DNA of 61,867 nt from Branchiostoma floridae (Eukaryota > Chordata > Leptocardii > Amphioxiformes > Branchiostomatidae): assembly GCF_000003815.2 (NCBI RefSeq), contig NW_023365730.1, positions 563,124-624,990 of the forward strand. Reading direction: 5' to 3'. Below are positions 13,246 to 26,344 of the stretch, one piece after another (the stretch's first letter is position 1; each line of letters begins with the position of its first letter). Under the pieces are notes generated by a model. It saw only the letters and a program-made list of their open reading frames with translations. It made no database searches and was not told the origin of the DNA. A program made the position numbers and the translations under genes.

Positions 13246-13584
13246 GTTTGCCAACTAGTCTCTGATGCTCATCGAGTAAGATTGAGCAGGGCGTACGTGT
13301 ATACGTTTGAAATCATCGCAAAGCGGTCCTTTGAGAGGCATGAAAAGATTACGTTAGAACTTACTTTGGAAGCTACTTAAAGATCAATCGATGTTGTTAA
13401 TAGATAAGTTGCCACTAAACAAACCCCACTGACTATCGTTCAACACCTAATTAAGTAATTTTGTCCACCATTTACGTTTGTCAGCTTTTTAAATGTCCTA
13501 TATAACCAAAAACTGAGTTTCTTGTTGTCTATATATTTACACTCACCATGTCACAAATCGTGTCAAACTAATAGAGCTAGTTAG

Positions 13585-13866
13585 CTGAACTTGGGAAAGG
13601 CCCTTTACACTGCTTTTCTAACTTTACTCAGGGGAAAATGAGTACCTAGCTTCTGTGATAGGATATTAAATTGAGGTCCCGTGTTTGGGGAAAGCCACAT
13701 CCCACGCATGTTAAAGAACCCACCACACGTGCGAAGATGCGATGGTGCAAATTCTTCCGTTTAGAGTTGGTGATTTTCTTTAAATCGCCCGGACTCCAGG
13801 AAGAATAGTGACATATCAGTCACTAATGTAGATCTGTATCAAACTAAACTAAACCAAACCAAACAT
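13585..13866 (+). mobile_element. SINE with A-rich tail
   Basis: A body of the type CTTGGGAAAGGCCCTTTACA then GAGTACCTAGCTTC, followed by a segment with GCATGTTAAAGAACCCACC, both motifs recurrent in invertebrate SINEs. It ends in an AAACTAAACTAAACC-type tail. The tRNA-like head is degenerate or missing. Confidence 0.65.
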
Positions 13867-15410
13867 GTCTTAAAATGCCTGAGCACGAATCAGCACACAT
13901 CATAACATACATCTCACTAATAACGTCAGTCTGAGACATTAAGCTCTGGCACCTCTGGCCTTCAAGCCTTAAATATGGCCTGGGTATATGCAGTGTAATG
14001 ACCTATCACATAAAATACCATACAGGTGGGCATTTACGACCAGTAAATGTATATGTGATTTATATCTATATTAGGGTATTTCCAAAAATCCTATATCCTA
14101 TATTAGGGTATGCCAGAGGAAGTGTATAGAAGCATTAATATCATCTGAGACTCAACCATTGTGATATAAAAGAAAGGAAAACATCCATTGGTGGGTGGAT
14201 GTGGGAAGTTCAAGGGCTTTACTATTCCATCGGTCATTTCATTACTCTCCAGAAGTAAGAATAAATTTTATCAAAACCATAACTTTTCAGAGGTTGTCAC
14301 GTTTATTGTAGATATTCCAGTTATGCTTCGAGTTTTTATCATGATAGTGACTATGTTTGTAACAGGTATCATGGTAAGGGCAGATATCATGAGGGTGTGT
14401 TTAACATCATGTGGCTTCTTGAAGTAGGGCAATAAAGTGATAAAAGTCTTCATAGAACTACGTCTATTTTATGGCCGTTTATTTTATGTATGACTTGTTC
14501 TCATGTGTATATAGAGTTCTTTGCTGTGTCATTCTTTGATGTCTACTTGTGATACTAAAGTGATGGAGTAGAATGACTATGCTAATATAATGGGCGAGAG
14601 GTCGATCTGGGACTCATTCGATTCGTGACATTCCTGGTTAGACAAAGGGTTTTGTACAGCTGAAAATGACTTGTCTAGATTTATTGTTGGCGACTTCCTT
14701 AAAAAAAGTGTTTCGGTTCCCATTTCTAAGTCCTCACCTTTTGCTAGACATCTAAGAATAAATCTACAAATGAATTTGTACAGACCGTCAGGTTTTTCGT
14801 CCTGGGCTATGCTTCAAGTGTTTATCAGAGCATTGACCCATGATTCTGCCAAGTTTGTAACGGGCCCCCATGATAAAATGTGGGCCCGCTTATCGTGCGT
14901 AAACGTGATATTGGTCGTACCACAACTATTACCAGTTCGATGGCGACTACCGTATGCACTGCTGTGTGGGTAGACTTATATAGATATGATATAAGATTAG
15001 TGATATAATGATATAAGATATGAGACATGTACTTATGAGATACTTTGCACGGTATTCTTCGATGATAAAGTGATTAACTATTGCTGCCCTTATGGTACGT
15101 GGTATCTTTGCACGTCGCTCGCTCGCATTCAGTGCCCACGCCGCAATCATTCAAAAAGGAAAAAAAAAATCTTTGACAAATATCTTCAACTGTATCGTTC
15201 ATTGATCTGACCGAATTCCAACGGCAAACCGTTTTGATATACGATAATGTGACTGTAGATAGCAATTCTCCGTCATTGCGAATATGAACGATGTGATAAC
15301 AGTTTTCATAAAACCACGACTATAAAACACTAAGATTAAACCACAAACCGCTACAATAGTGGGGTGACATTGCCCACCTGGAGTTTCTCATATATGGGCT
15401 TTTGATCTAG
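13867..15410. other. No gene recognised
   Basis: Weak similarity between 14310-14380 and 14810-14880 (TATGCTTCRAGT, GTTTGTAAC) suggests another old duplication. The short frames here have no supporting features. Confidence 0.45.
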
Positions 15411-15580
15411 CCTGGGTACCATCCGGAAAGTACTTAGTAGTTCGCTCCGGCGTGTATTATACACTATATACAGTCGCTTCTGCTGTTCCGTTGGATCCTT
15501 GACACACATTACCACCAAACGGTTTGAATGTGCAGGTCTCCAGACGGATAGCCGGAGCGAACTACTATTCGGATTACTCC
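15411..15580. mobile_element. Fold-back element
   Basis: GTAGTTCGCTCCGGC is repeated in inverted orientation (GCCGGAGCGAACTAC) with weaker outer arms (CATCCGGAAAGTA / TTCGGATTACTCC). Boundaries are uncertain. Confidence 0.55.
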
Positions 15581-16187
15581 AGAATACACAGGTTACTATT
15601 GATCGGTATATGATGTATATCATTCTGTAACATGTTTTACCTTGGTTCTTTGGGACTCAATGGATGGCCTCCAAGCGTAATGGTTAAATCCTTTAATACG
15701 CAGAGTTAAAAGCATCACTTCTTAACGTGGGAGCCTCTTTTCAACGAAAGTGACTTACATAATGACGTTTTCCATGAAGATTATACTCTGAACTCAACCT
15801 AAAGGGCAACTGTGATGCATTTTGTTTGTCTTTAGATGAGTTTATTCCACAGAGAATCCACTCAGCTTATAATGTTTCATTCATTTGTTTTCAGGCTGCC
15901 ACTCTAATTACTTTCTTAACTTGGCGTGAAATGTCATCTGAGAGGGTAAATAAAATTTTAGCAGGTTTCAAATTTTGTCTTTATGTCATTCAAAAATTGA
16001 GATTAACCAGGCATGAAAGTTTTAGATCACATAGTGCTGAAATAAAACTGTAGGCGAACCATAAACACGTTAAACACATGCCATAAAACACATTAAGAAA
16101 TTTGGCAACATAAATGACATCCAGAAGAATGCTGGTGGAAGAAACTTACATGGACAAGAGCCGTGGCACGTTTGATATACAGCATTA

Positions 16188-16349
16188 GTCTCCAAGCAGA
16201 TCCTACGGGCCATAAGATAGTATCAAAGCTAGCCAAGGAGTACAACTGGCCAAAGGGAGTCAAACGGTCGCACACACACTCTTAGGCCGGCTTCACCCCT
16301 CTGCCAGCTTCTGATACTATCTTATGCTACCGTAGGATCTGCTTGGAGA
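16188..16349. mobile_element. TTA-type MITE, copy 2
   Basis: GTCTCCAAGCAGATCCTACG inverted at the right as CGTAGGATCTGCTTGGAGA, flanked by TTA on both sides (16185-16187, 16350-16352). The three-base TWA target duplication is typical of PIF/Harbinger-related elements. Confidence 0.92.
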
Positions 16350-16591
16350 TTAATACACTATCACTATTAGTAGTATTTACTTGTTGCTTGGAATCAGTAT
16401 CGGTAATAAGCTTGCGAATAAAGATCATTATCAATGCACTGTGATTGATGTAGCTATAATACCCGTATATGAGATGTCATCCTCTGTGTTGTATTGGAGT
16501 ATGTAATGACATCATCACTCTCTGCCACTGACGCGTGTTATCTTACTTTCCTTGTAGGATTAATGCCTACGGTTTGCGGTGACATATGGTG

Positions 16592-17095
16592 CTATTTACA
16601 CGGTTAAAGCGCCACTTAATTACAAAATTTCCCAATAATCACGAAGTAGGGCTTGACATATTTACCGCGGAATGCACACCTTTGACTTATGCAGGGAAAA
16701 TTATCACCTAATAGAAGTGTGATCTTGGTGGACTTTGTTTTGATGTTTTTTTAATTGCCAGCGGTCAGTACTGATGGGGCTATTTTTTAGTATTTACACG
16801 GTTAAATTAGCGTTTAATTCGCCACTTACAAAATGTCACAATACGCACGACATACGGTTTGACATCTTTCCCGCGGAATGCACACCTTTGACGTATGCAG
16901 GGAAAATAACCACAACATGTGTGTCCTGGGTGGACTTTGTTTAGATGTGTTTTGAATTGCCTGTGGTCTTTTGACAGATGTGGTTATTTGTACTGTTCAA
17001 TGAGCCTTTAATTCCCCACTTACCAAAAGCCACAATACGCAGACGTCAGGCTTGGCATCTTTGCCGAGGAGAGCATACTTTTGACGTATGCTTTT
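16592..17095. repeat. Three-unit tandem array, about 197 bp
   Basis: Units start at about 16592, 16791 and 16985 with TATTTACACGGTTAAA or a variant and contain GCGGAATGCACACCTTTGAC and GGTGGACTTTGTTT. The third is partial. Confidence 0.9.
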
Positions 17096-18888
17096 GATGA
17101 CTGCGCCAACTTTCATGTCGTACAGCGCTCGAACAACTTACGCTATTGTTACCAAATTTAGTGAATCTTTCTAAAAAATTTAGTTGCCAGCAATTTTACA
17201 ATGACAACTGGTTATTTTGACGTCGTTGAGGACGCCATAAACATGTATGACGTCATTGATGTCGGTAATGACAACAGAAGTTGTAGCATACATTATCAAT
17301 GTTATCTACACTTGCTATTGCATTTTTGTTGTGTGCGTTGAAACATGAATTCAAAGTGGTTTCTTCTTATAAGAGTGCACTTGAGCTTCTTGACTATTCG
17401 CTGTTCATCTGTGCCAGCCATCCACTAGAGTCTAGACGACGATCCTCCCAAACGTAAAGTAGTCCCGTACCATTCTACAAAAGTTTCGAGAACTTCCAAT
17501 GTACTCTCAGCGACGTCACAGCGCATCCACGGGATCTAATTCTACGCAATTTAACTAACATGACGTTAACATGATTGTATTTCGAAAGTAAATAGCATTT
17601 GCGTGATGAATCCAGCGCACCTTAATTTTCTAGAGAGATTTGAAATTGAGTTTGCGATGTTCCTTCTGATTGAAGTCGAAAATACTTCAACATTTTCCGT
17701 TTAGATGGATCGACACAATTTCAGGCTGAAAGTAATTTTCTCTGAAATCACAAACTATTTCGTTCGAGTTTGGAGAAGACATATAGCTGTACTTTCACCG
17801 TTCGAATTACGTTGGTATTGGGTTGGTTTGAAAGTAGAAATGTAGCAACAGCACGTTCAGTTAAATTATTTGAAGAAGCTTAGATAAATGTTGGAAATAT
17901 CATGCGGTTTAGCAAAAATAAAATCTTATAACAATACTCTTGCAAATGGAAAATGTAACACACACACAGATACACACACACACACCCTTCTCGCAAGTAT
18001 TTTTGATTCTAATAATTGCTAGCACGCCCAAACCGTTTACTACGTTTTTTGTTTGTTTGTTTGAACCTTTCTTTTTTCATGAAAGCTCAAATCGTCCTGC
18101 AGGCCGCCTACGTACAAAGCTAAATAAAACAGCTCATCAACAACAAAAAAGCACCTACGATCATTCGAAAGCTGTCACAGACAGACAGCAAGACTTAGGT
18201 ACTGGAACGCGTACAGAATACTAAATGAAGTGCACCGTTTGTAACACCATGTCTTTGATTGACACCTCGATTACGATTTCATTGTAATCTTTGATCAGGT
18301 CCTCAGCTACGTGTTTTATCCTTCTGATTTGCGGCGAGGTGATTTGATATTAATTCATTTTCTAGTAAGAGTCAAAATTATCGAACGTTGTGTTTTAAAA
18401 GGTGTGCGTAATAGAAATAGCATAAAAACAACCAAATTAGTGTCAAGCGTGGATCGATGGTATTTTGCAGTGATTTTAAACCGCGCTGCGAAATTGACTT
18501 ATTTGATAAAACTTCATAGAGGCAGACCCTAATCTCCCAAATGAGATACATTTTGCAGTTTATCACAGATGTACGTTCAGAAAAAAAAACATAAAACCTG
18601 ATGTCATGAGAAATAGATTGGTTTGACACCACAGATTCTTAAAAGTGGAACTGATTTCCATACTTTATTCATAACAACTATAAACGGCAAGATGACGAAT
18701 ATTACCTTTAAGAGAAAAACTATAGCACCGCCTTAATCAATTGGTCGTACTTTTTGTATCAAATGCAATGCCGTTAAAGGTTGTAAGAACTAAGAATGAT
18801 AAAAGACGTCCAGGAGAACAAAAGTAGAATGTTATCAGCCAGTAGTGTGGCAGGTTCTGCGCAGTATGGACCCGTACGTGAAAATGGC
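17096..18888. other. No gene recognised; CA repeat inside
   Basis: A (CA)n run lies at 17957-17987. The 25-base motif AAGCTCAAATCGTCCTGCAG, continuing GCCGC, near 18083 recurs at 323-347, marking another dispersed repeat. No exon evidence. Confidence 0.5.
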
Positions 18889-19312
18889 CCCAGGACTAGG
18901 GCTGGGTATCGGTACAGCGTACCGGTACAAAACCGGTTTTTCTTTTTGGACCGGTCCAGAAAAACCGGACCGGATGTTGGACCGATTAGAAAATTAACAG
19001 ATTATTCTATCAGGCATTCACACGTTTTGGCGCTTGCAGGTGGAAGAAAATAACAAGAGTGAAGTAGTGTAGAGTTTATAGTAATCTCTACCAAGTTTTA
19101 CAGCCAATTGCACAGGTGCAGTTAGCGTTGTAGGATTTTAAAACGCCAGTGTAAGTCTAATAATCCACCAAATAGATCTCTTTGTAGTGAAATGGACCAT
19201 TGGTATGAGTCATACTGAATCAGGTCCAGGTCCAGATTCAGGTCTGATCCTTTGGACCTGAACCGGACCTGGACCTGAATTTTCTGTACCGGTACCCACT
19301 CCTACCCAGGAC
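18889..19312. mobile_element. hAT-type non-autonomous element with perfect 8-bp TSD
   Basis: Element 18897-19304, ends TAGGGCTGGGTATCGGTAC and GTACCGGTACCCACTCCTA. Flanks are the identical octamer CCCAGGAC (18889-18896 and 19305-19312). The interior is rich in ACCGGT and GGACCTGGACCTG repeats, with no transposase frame. Related copies lie at 41490 and 34968. Confidence 0.93.
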
Positions 19313-20413
19313 GGTTTTAGATTGACTCAGCCCTAGCAAAAGAAAATGCTGCGTTTCTAAGTTCGGTACGAGTAATTTAAGTTCTAATTCATTGGTTTGG
19401 CTGTTCAGGACACACAGCCAGGGCTGACCAACTAGCTTATGGCTATTACAAAGGGCTAGCCCTGCTGACAAAAACAGAGACAATACATATGGATTTGGAC
19501 AGGATACTTATTAATAACGATTTCGGTACGAGCAGATCATCTTATTTGTTGATCGAACAAATTCGACTTTGAAATAATCAAAACATGTAAAATGAAATGC
19601 ATCAGGACACATATTGTAATTGCCTTACAGATATACATTGAATATGCATACATTTATTATGGCCTGAAGAAGTAGAATGTTTACTATACATTCTTCTATT
19701 CAAAACCTTAATATGAGGGTAAAGAACAAGAAGCCTGTATTAGATGTCATCACTTATATCTAAAATGTAATGTCTTGCCAACAGTCGATGCAAAAAACGG
19801 CAAGGGTTCGCTCCTGTATACTGTATTTCTATGGATTTTTTTCCCGAGAACACAGAAATATTCTTCCTCTGCCTCATGCAGCAGCAGTGTAAATTGTCAG
19901 GAGACGAATTACCGTGGGCAAGCTCGTTGACATTTTATCGATTTTTGAGGGAACACCACTTAATTTAGAAGGGAAACGTTTTAATCTGCGGTGATTCATT
20001 TTGCACTACAAATGGCTCCCGCCTCACCTGCTCCAAGCGCGTGATTGTGATGTGCGGTACTTCTGTCCGGTCACACCAGGAGTGGTTTAGATCCTCATTT
20101 ATAAAATATGCAAATGTTGAAATGGATGGTGCGTGAACAATGGTGGGGCATTACCAGGCTTATTTGGTGGCTTTTGCGACCAATGGTATTATTTTCAGCT
20201 AAAGTGCATATTGTATATACGTATTGCAGCTGGTATATATGACTTGTATATGTTGCAGATAATGATATAATTATGTATGTTTTGCAGCTATCATCATATG
20301 TTTATTTTGTAGTTAACGATTTATACCCTTCCTAGGCTCTGCCCATTAGAAAAAAGTATCTTTGAAATAACAAAATCCTGGACAGAGTGGAATTGGAAAA
20401 GAAAATGTCTAGT
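19313..20413. other. No gene recognised
   Basis: Intron 2 of the CART-like gene. AT-rich, no element boundaries seen. Confidence 0.45.
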
Positions 20414-20491
20414 ACGTCGGTCGGAAATCGAGCCTGGATACTGATTGGAAGGCAACAACAATGAGCGTTACATCAGCGTTACACCAGCAAC
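20414..20491 (-). pseudogene. Decayed tRNA-Gly copy
   Basis: Aligns to the intact tRNA-Gly at 20881-20952 over its whole length: the anticodon loop region TTGGAAGGCAACAA and the acceptor-side CACCAGCAAC are kept. It carries a small internal insertion in the D-arm region and a damaged B box (GGCTCGATTTCC), and the acceptor stem no longer pairs. Probably a dead tandem duplicate. Confidence 0.7.
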
Positions 20492-20705
20492 TTACTGATC
20501 TTAATGTGCCATACTCCGATCAAGTCTCACCTTGTGTAGATTAAAACCTATCAACAAAACGTTCGCTGGATAAGATGTGTAAAACCAGCTTGGGCATAGA
20601 AAATGGAGAAGTTACGGTTCGTATAGCTGTACATTTCAGGCTTTTTCGGCCTTTAGAACTGTGGGTTGAAATGTCAGGACAGAGTTTGTACAAGTTGTTT
20701 GACCG

Positions 20706-20852
20706 TACGGTAGAAGCCGTTTAATTGCACACCCAATTTGCCAATGTATTTAATGCAATTATTTGTACTGGTTTGAGATTTTGGAATTCCGTGCAATTAA
20801 CAATGCGGAAGTGTGCGGAAATCCGTTGTGCAGTTAGCTGGCTTCGACTGTA
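20706..20852. mobile_element. TA-type MITE, copy 1
   Basis: Left end TACGGTAGAAGCCGTTTAAT then TGCAC; right end GTGCAGTTAGCTGGCTTCGA then CTGTA, an imperfect inversion. TA at the ends. The second copy is at 37622-37789. Confidence 0.82.
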
Positions 20853-20863
20853 TAATTTCAAAG

Positions 20864-20873
20864 AAAAAAAAAA
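20864..20873 (-). terminator. Pol III terminator of tRNA-Gly
   Basis: An A10 run on the plus strand (T10 on the minus strand) starts 7 bases beyond the tRNA 3' end, ample for RNA polymerase III termination. This supports the tRNA being a live gene. Confidence 0.85.
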
Positions 20874-20880
20874 CGAGGGC

Positions 20881-20952
20881 TGCGTTGGCCGGGAATCGAA
20901 CCCGGATCTACTGCTTGGAAGGCAACAATGCTGACCATTACACCACCAACGC
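20881..20952 (-). tRNA. tRNA-Gly (anticodon UCC)
   Basis: Read on the minus strand: acceptor arm GCGUUGG pairs perfectly with CCAACGC, discriminator A, D arm GGUGUAAUGGUCAGCA, anticodon stem around loop CUUCCAA with anticodon UCC, and a perfect B box GGTTCGATTCC in the T arm. It is 72 nt with no intron and closely resembles vertebrate tRNA-Gly-UCC. It lies inside intron 2 of the CART-like gene, same strand. Confidence 0.95.
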
Positions 20953-23900
20953 TCGCTGTAGTCTACAGGCCATCGGAATATTTCATTGATGAAGGTTAGA
21001 CGGTCAGGTAATACGATACGCCAAAGTCACTGACGAAAGATACCGGATGTTATCTGAAACGTCTGACCGTTTCAAAACCATACCCAGTTGCTTTTGGCGC
21101 ATCGTGCTGTTATCTATGCCATTTGAGCTTGTGAACTTGACCTTGGCTGAAGCAATGTGTCACATACCGTGCAAGAAATGTGATGGACGGGGAAAACCCT
21201 TTGGAGTCTTCTCAATCTACCGATAATAGTAAAGTAAAGAAAACAGTGCAATCCTCGATAACTGTAATCATCATCTTGATTGAAATGTTTAAAGAATTCT
21301 AAAACGCTAAAGTATATTTTCATTGCTTCCATTTGACATACCCTTCCGGTTGCCACCTGTCCTTTTTTACCCCACTGACATCTAAATATGTTCTTTAGTG
21401 CATTTATTATGTCGGATGCTATTCATACGCAATAAGCTGGACACAAATGACTTGACATTTGGGTAAAGGCCAAACAGTTGGTCTTGGCGTGCTGCATAGG
21501 TCAGAACAAAGAGCTCTATCCATCCTCAAGGTCTTCCAGTAAATGGTCAAAAAGTAACATCAATGCAAGTCTTCGATCCTTTGTTCCCTTTGGTATATCC
21601 GTATCTCCACACGCCATCCCTCACGCAATTTCATAACTGCTAAACCGATTTTTCGTGTGCTCAGCGGAGTAGTGTGTAATTAGAAGAGGCGTGTGTTTCA
21701 AATAACACCACCACACTGGGCCTGCGCTAGGGACGATTAGTAAATGATAATCGGGATTAAAAAGGAAAGGATCTCAAAGTTGTCAGCGAAGAGAAATTGC
21801 AACGCAACTTCTACGCCCTAAGTAATGAGAAGGTGTTTCGCAATGAATTGCGATAATTTATTTCATTCAAAACATTACATAACGTTATCGCTTCCAACAT
21901 ACAAAAACAAATCTAATCTAAAGAACAGCTCACGAAACAATACTTGACGTAAATACTACACAGGCGTACGTAGATATCATAAGATATGATCACGACACAT
22001 TTTGAATTCCGTTTTCTTGGTTTTAAGAGGGCATGTTTTCCGCAGCAGGAGATGACACTAACACTGCGGCTCTGATGGTTGGATGACAGTAGCTTGTGGA
22101 GAAGGAGAAAACATGCTATGTGCAGGTGTCTTTTAGACGTGCGTTCTACCCACCCACACACACGTTCAATGCGCTGTCAACTTGTCTATCAATCTTCTTT
22201 CTATTAATGGGCACGTTAACTGGATAAACGGGCGTGAACCATACTGCTGTGCACGGCGTAAACAACAGCGCAGCTGTCCTTGCCACTTCAATAGTAATTT
22301 TGTTTAACGTTTCTTTTGACATTTGCGTCATGATGAAAAACACGTTCCCAACAGAGATGTGACGTACTTTGTACAATAGAGCCTGATATGAATGGTTCGA
22401 CTGTCAGAGATGCCTTTTTATCCTTTAAGGGAACAAAATACATGAAAGTCAACTTATATGGTGAAGACTTTTGGAAAAAGCTAACATAATTCCCCAAGAG
22501 CTATTCCAGAGATAGATTTGGTTAAGAGTTAACTCTTTTTCAAAAGCTCCAAGGAGAGATGTTTGACTGGCATCTTTGATACTACCAGTGAATGGAAGCG
22601 AATACTGTTATTTTCCACAAACCTTTGATTCAAACTTCAGCAGTATTCATTTTCATGATTGATTTCATAACAAAGAAGCAAACATTCGTTGGGAGACCTC
22701 TTGTTTTTATCATTCACTAGCCAAAGACGTCCAGACACTATCCGCCCGCACATCCCAGGCAATATGGTAACGTCACAAGGGACACATTCTTGGAATCAAG
22801 GTCTTAAGCCAATCCTGTGAACACATTTGGGTCATTCACTGGTGGCAGCAAATGGGGAAGGTTCTTAAATACAAATAGCTAACCTTCCCTTCGGGACTCT
22901 TAGTGGGTCCTCTGATAGCAATGAAATTTATTTTAATGTACATGTGGACTTGAATGTGGCACTAGAAAGTTTTGGAGTCAGTCAAAGGAAAGTTGGCTAA
23001 GCCATGCTTGACATTTTACCGTAACAGGGCGTAGAGCTGTTTTATGCGTTCATGTGCGGTGTATTATTGGATCAGGCGATTTTCCAAGATTCATGAAGAG
23101 GATACAAAATTTCCTTGTAACATTGTGCTTACTTGATGTGTAATACTGACTACTGTTTCAACGTGACCAACCAGAAAACTTTTTTTCCAACTTGAACGAA
23201 AACGGCTGAGATTGATCAGATTTGACATATCTTATATGAATTCCACCCCTTAATGGACTAATTGAGAGCTCTTTTCGCTGAAGGCTCATGGTGGAGTACT
23301 GAGATGGAATCAGTATGGGAACAGTAGGTTTACTTTTAAAGCAATAAGTCTTTTTGTTTTCTTTTTGATTAATCAGCTTTATTTCACTTATATGTCTCAT
23401 TAATCAAACGATATTGTGCTTTCATAACTGAAGCAACCTTCACAAGCATCTAGTCTGAGTACGCAATTTCATACAATTCTCATTAAGGGTCTATGTCAAC
23501 TGTCATGTATAAATCGTTCATGGTTAGCTTCAAAATGCCATTGATTGCTAATGGCAGTCTAATAAAACATGTGGAAAACTCGAGTGTGATTACCCATGCA
23601 GGGGGCTGGCGCCCCGTGAATTAGGCTTGGGGAAAATATTGCGTTTTCTGTTTCTCTACCTCCTATAGAAATTCGTGCCGACCTTAGACTTTTTTGGGTA
23701 GGCAGTGAAGTCACATAGTTACCAGTTATAATTTTTAGTCAGCCTGCTTCCTGTATTGAAGTAAAACACTGCTTGTACAATTTAACGAAGGATAAATGTA
23801 TACATAATGCACACAATTAATGTTTGACATTGAAAGACAAGTGTCCTCGTGCATTTCAGTTTACTTTGTCCAACCGTATTGCAGTATGTCTCACTAGAGT

Positions 23901-25694
23901 TTTGGCCAGCCTAAAAGAATTACAGGAAAAAAGATAATCCCTACCTACCGACCCTATTTTTTTAGGACTGAAACAGGAAGCATATTTTTTCCTAGGCCAA
24001 ATCATTACCATGTGGAGTGTAATCACACATGCAGGTGATGAGGCGCCCTATGAGCTGTCATTACCCTCTGCGATTGCAGCCAACCGTCTGAGACTAATGA
24101 GGTTTACAGTTCTGTGCTGATTTTAAGCTTAGGAGGTTTCAAGATTGATCCTACTGATGGACGTGGTTACGTAGCTTTGCTCTGATGAATTGCAGTAAAA
24201 TGTCTCGAAAAATTGAGATTTCTATTCGATCATTCTACAGTCGAGGTAGAGAATTTGCGACTTTAGAGTAAAGTAGCGCGGAATCGTCTTCCCTCGATTG
24301 CAAACTGTTCAATGCAAATAAAGTCGCAAAGTATTAGTAGTGAGTTTTCTCTAGACATTTTCTCTACTCTTATTTTTTTAACGGATAAGGGTGCCTAAAC
24401 TCTAACCATTTTGAGGTCTTCTTTGCGTATGCAATAATGGTCAGAACTCTGTAAACTGAATTTATGGGTTAGTTTGATGTGATTTAGTTGAACAAGGAGC
24501 AGCTATCTCTTGCTGATCCGATTTGACAGGTGTTTGTGCCAAGGCGGATCATGGGATATAATGGTACGATGAGGCAGAAATGCACTGAGTAAGAACAGAG
24601 ACATTTCCATGCAAAAAAAAATCGATACAAAAACAGTAAAACCAGTGTGCGAAGTTGCTTGAGTAACTGCCTTTTGGTGTGTCCATATGCTATCATTCAG
24701 GAACTGCGTGCTCTTTTATCCATACCATCCCGCGTATGTGACTGTATACTGAGTAAAACCTCCAATCCCTTGGCTTGCTCCCTACACCTCTCAGGCTTTT
24801 AATACAAGCCCATAAGTTACGCACATGATAACAGCATCCAAACGTACTTTCTCTTACAGAAACACAAAGTGCAGCAAGCCATCTACAGGTAACGGCGACC
24901 TGATACGACCTGAGGTACGAATCCCATCGTCAACAATGTGGTAGCAACGTTAAGCTACGTTGAGCTACGTCAACAACCCTGGCTCGCACTCCCTGGTTAT
25001 AAAGCAGATGTCCATGAGTCTTAGTCACACCAGAGTGCACCTCTGATGTTACCCCAGGGACGGATGGACCTACGTATCTGCGTTTTTCAGCCGTGTGGCT
25101 GCCACAGGGAATACGTCAATACTTCTCATCAAAGCACCTGTTAGATTGCCCAAGGCACGCGCATAGGATAAGACGCACTGTATGTGTAAAGGGCATCAGA
25201 ACAACAATCTTTCTTTAAGTTGGTGGATGTAATTTTCCAAGACGTGTGGCTAGGTTTCCTGTTAGGTAGACTCGGCTTCTTTTGATATCATAATGTAAAA
25301 GGGTTTGGTGTAAAGCAGAGTGTTTATCATAGCGTAAAGAGCAACTGAACAAACGTATGTAGTAACTAAAGTCTTTCATGAGTTTTCTTTCAAGTAGAAT
25401 CGGCTTCATTATCGAGTTCTGCCTTGCGGAAAATCAGGTGTGGATATTCATTGATTCAAAGATATACCCGTGAAATACAAAATACAATCTTTTGTAGCGA
25501 GCATTGAGTCAATTCTTCTTTATGTGGACATGGTCTGTAGTTTAGGATAAGTTACTTTAAGAGAAAAATGCAATTCTAAGTCAAACACGCCCACCGTAGT
25601 ATAAACGATTGTATTACTTTGAGCACGTTATACAAGTTAAATCTGTGCTGGTGAACTGGTTGGCCATCTGTCGAGGAGACAAGCTCCTGTGAGC
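20953..25694. other. No gene recognised
   Basis: Intronic. A GATTACCCATGCAGG-type segment at about 23590 and a similar ATCACACATGCAGG at about 24023 enclose a possible old element with TGCTTCCTGT / ACAGGAAGCA inverted motifs. Nothing else was resolved in this 4.7 kb. Confidence 0.45.
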
Positions 25695-25870
25695 AAGTAA
25701 GTGAGTGAGTGAGTGAGTGAGTGAGTGAGTGATGAGTGAGCAAGCGAGTGAGTGAGTGAGATAGAGTGAGTGAACGAACGAATGAGAAAGTGAGGAAATC
25801 AGTGAGTGACTGAGTGAGAGTGTGAGGGAGTGAATGAGGGAGAAAGGTATGGGGAAGGTGGAAAAGTGGA
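25695..25870. repeat. (GTGA)n purine-rich simple repeat
   Basis: About 100 bases of GTGA tetramers decay into a purine-only tract. It produces long spurious Leu/Ser/His-rich frames on the minus strand. Confidence 0.95.
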
Positions 25871-26266
25871 GGGAGAGGGTTTTGGAGGGATGAAGGAAGT
25901 GTACTTGTGACCACCTGTCAACTGTAAACACGTTCTGTTGCAAAGTCCCTTTGTGGCCACTACAGATAGTTTTGACCATATCAGCGTATTAACGGTTCGC
26001 TCTTATGTGAGAGCACAAAACCTACATAGTAGAGAAGCAGACCTCCAGTTAGAAGCTCTGAGGAAGATGTCTGACAGACAAAAAAAACGTCAGCATTTGA
26101 GTAAAACTAGCTGTGTAAAAGCAAACTCCTATAGCTATGTCCTATGATCTACCAACCTGATGACATTATTTTCGGCTACATAACAGCCTCTGGCTAGCAC
26201 TATAGTTGTGCATCCTCAGCTAAAACCGACATGACACAAAGAAGAAAAAGTAAAAAAAAACCTCAC

Positions 26267-26344
26267 CGTTTCTAGCTCGCTGCGGAAGGCTTGTCCCAGC
26301 TTGGAGAGAAGATCGTAAGCACCCGCCAGCTGTTTAGCGGATGA
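26267..26344 (-). CDS. CARTPT: CART-like neuropeptide precursor, coding exon 2 (propeptide helix)
   Basis: Seventy-eight bases (26 codons), open in one frame and flanked by a strong acceptor (pyrimidine run then CGCAG) and donor GTGAGG, phase 0 at both ends. The peptide contains AKQLAGAYDLLSKLGQAF, an amphipathic helix. It resembles the vertebrate CART propeptide helix (KELIEALQEVLKKL, from memory). The vertebrate CART gene also has three exons with a small middle exon, as I recall about 84 bp. Odd point: vertebrate CART has dibasic processing sites between this helix and the cysteine domain, while here only a single arginine (FRSEL) is seen. Either processing differs or a further small exon lies in the 15,992-bp intron 2. 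The exon itself is convincing; its gene identity rests on exon 3. Confidence 0.7.

Noticed and set aside
25576-25979. Long minus-strand Leu/Ser/His-rich frames
   Set aside because: They are translations of the (GTGA)n simple repeat in two frames, with no start or splice support.
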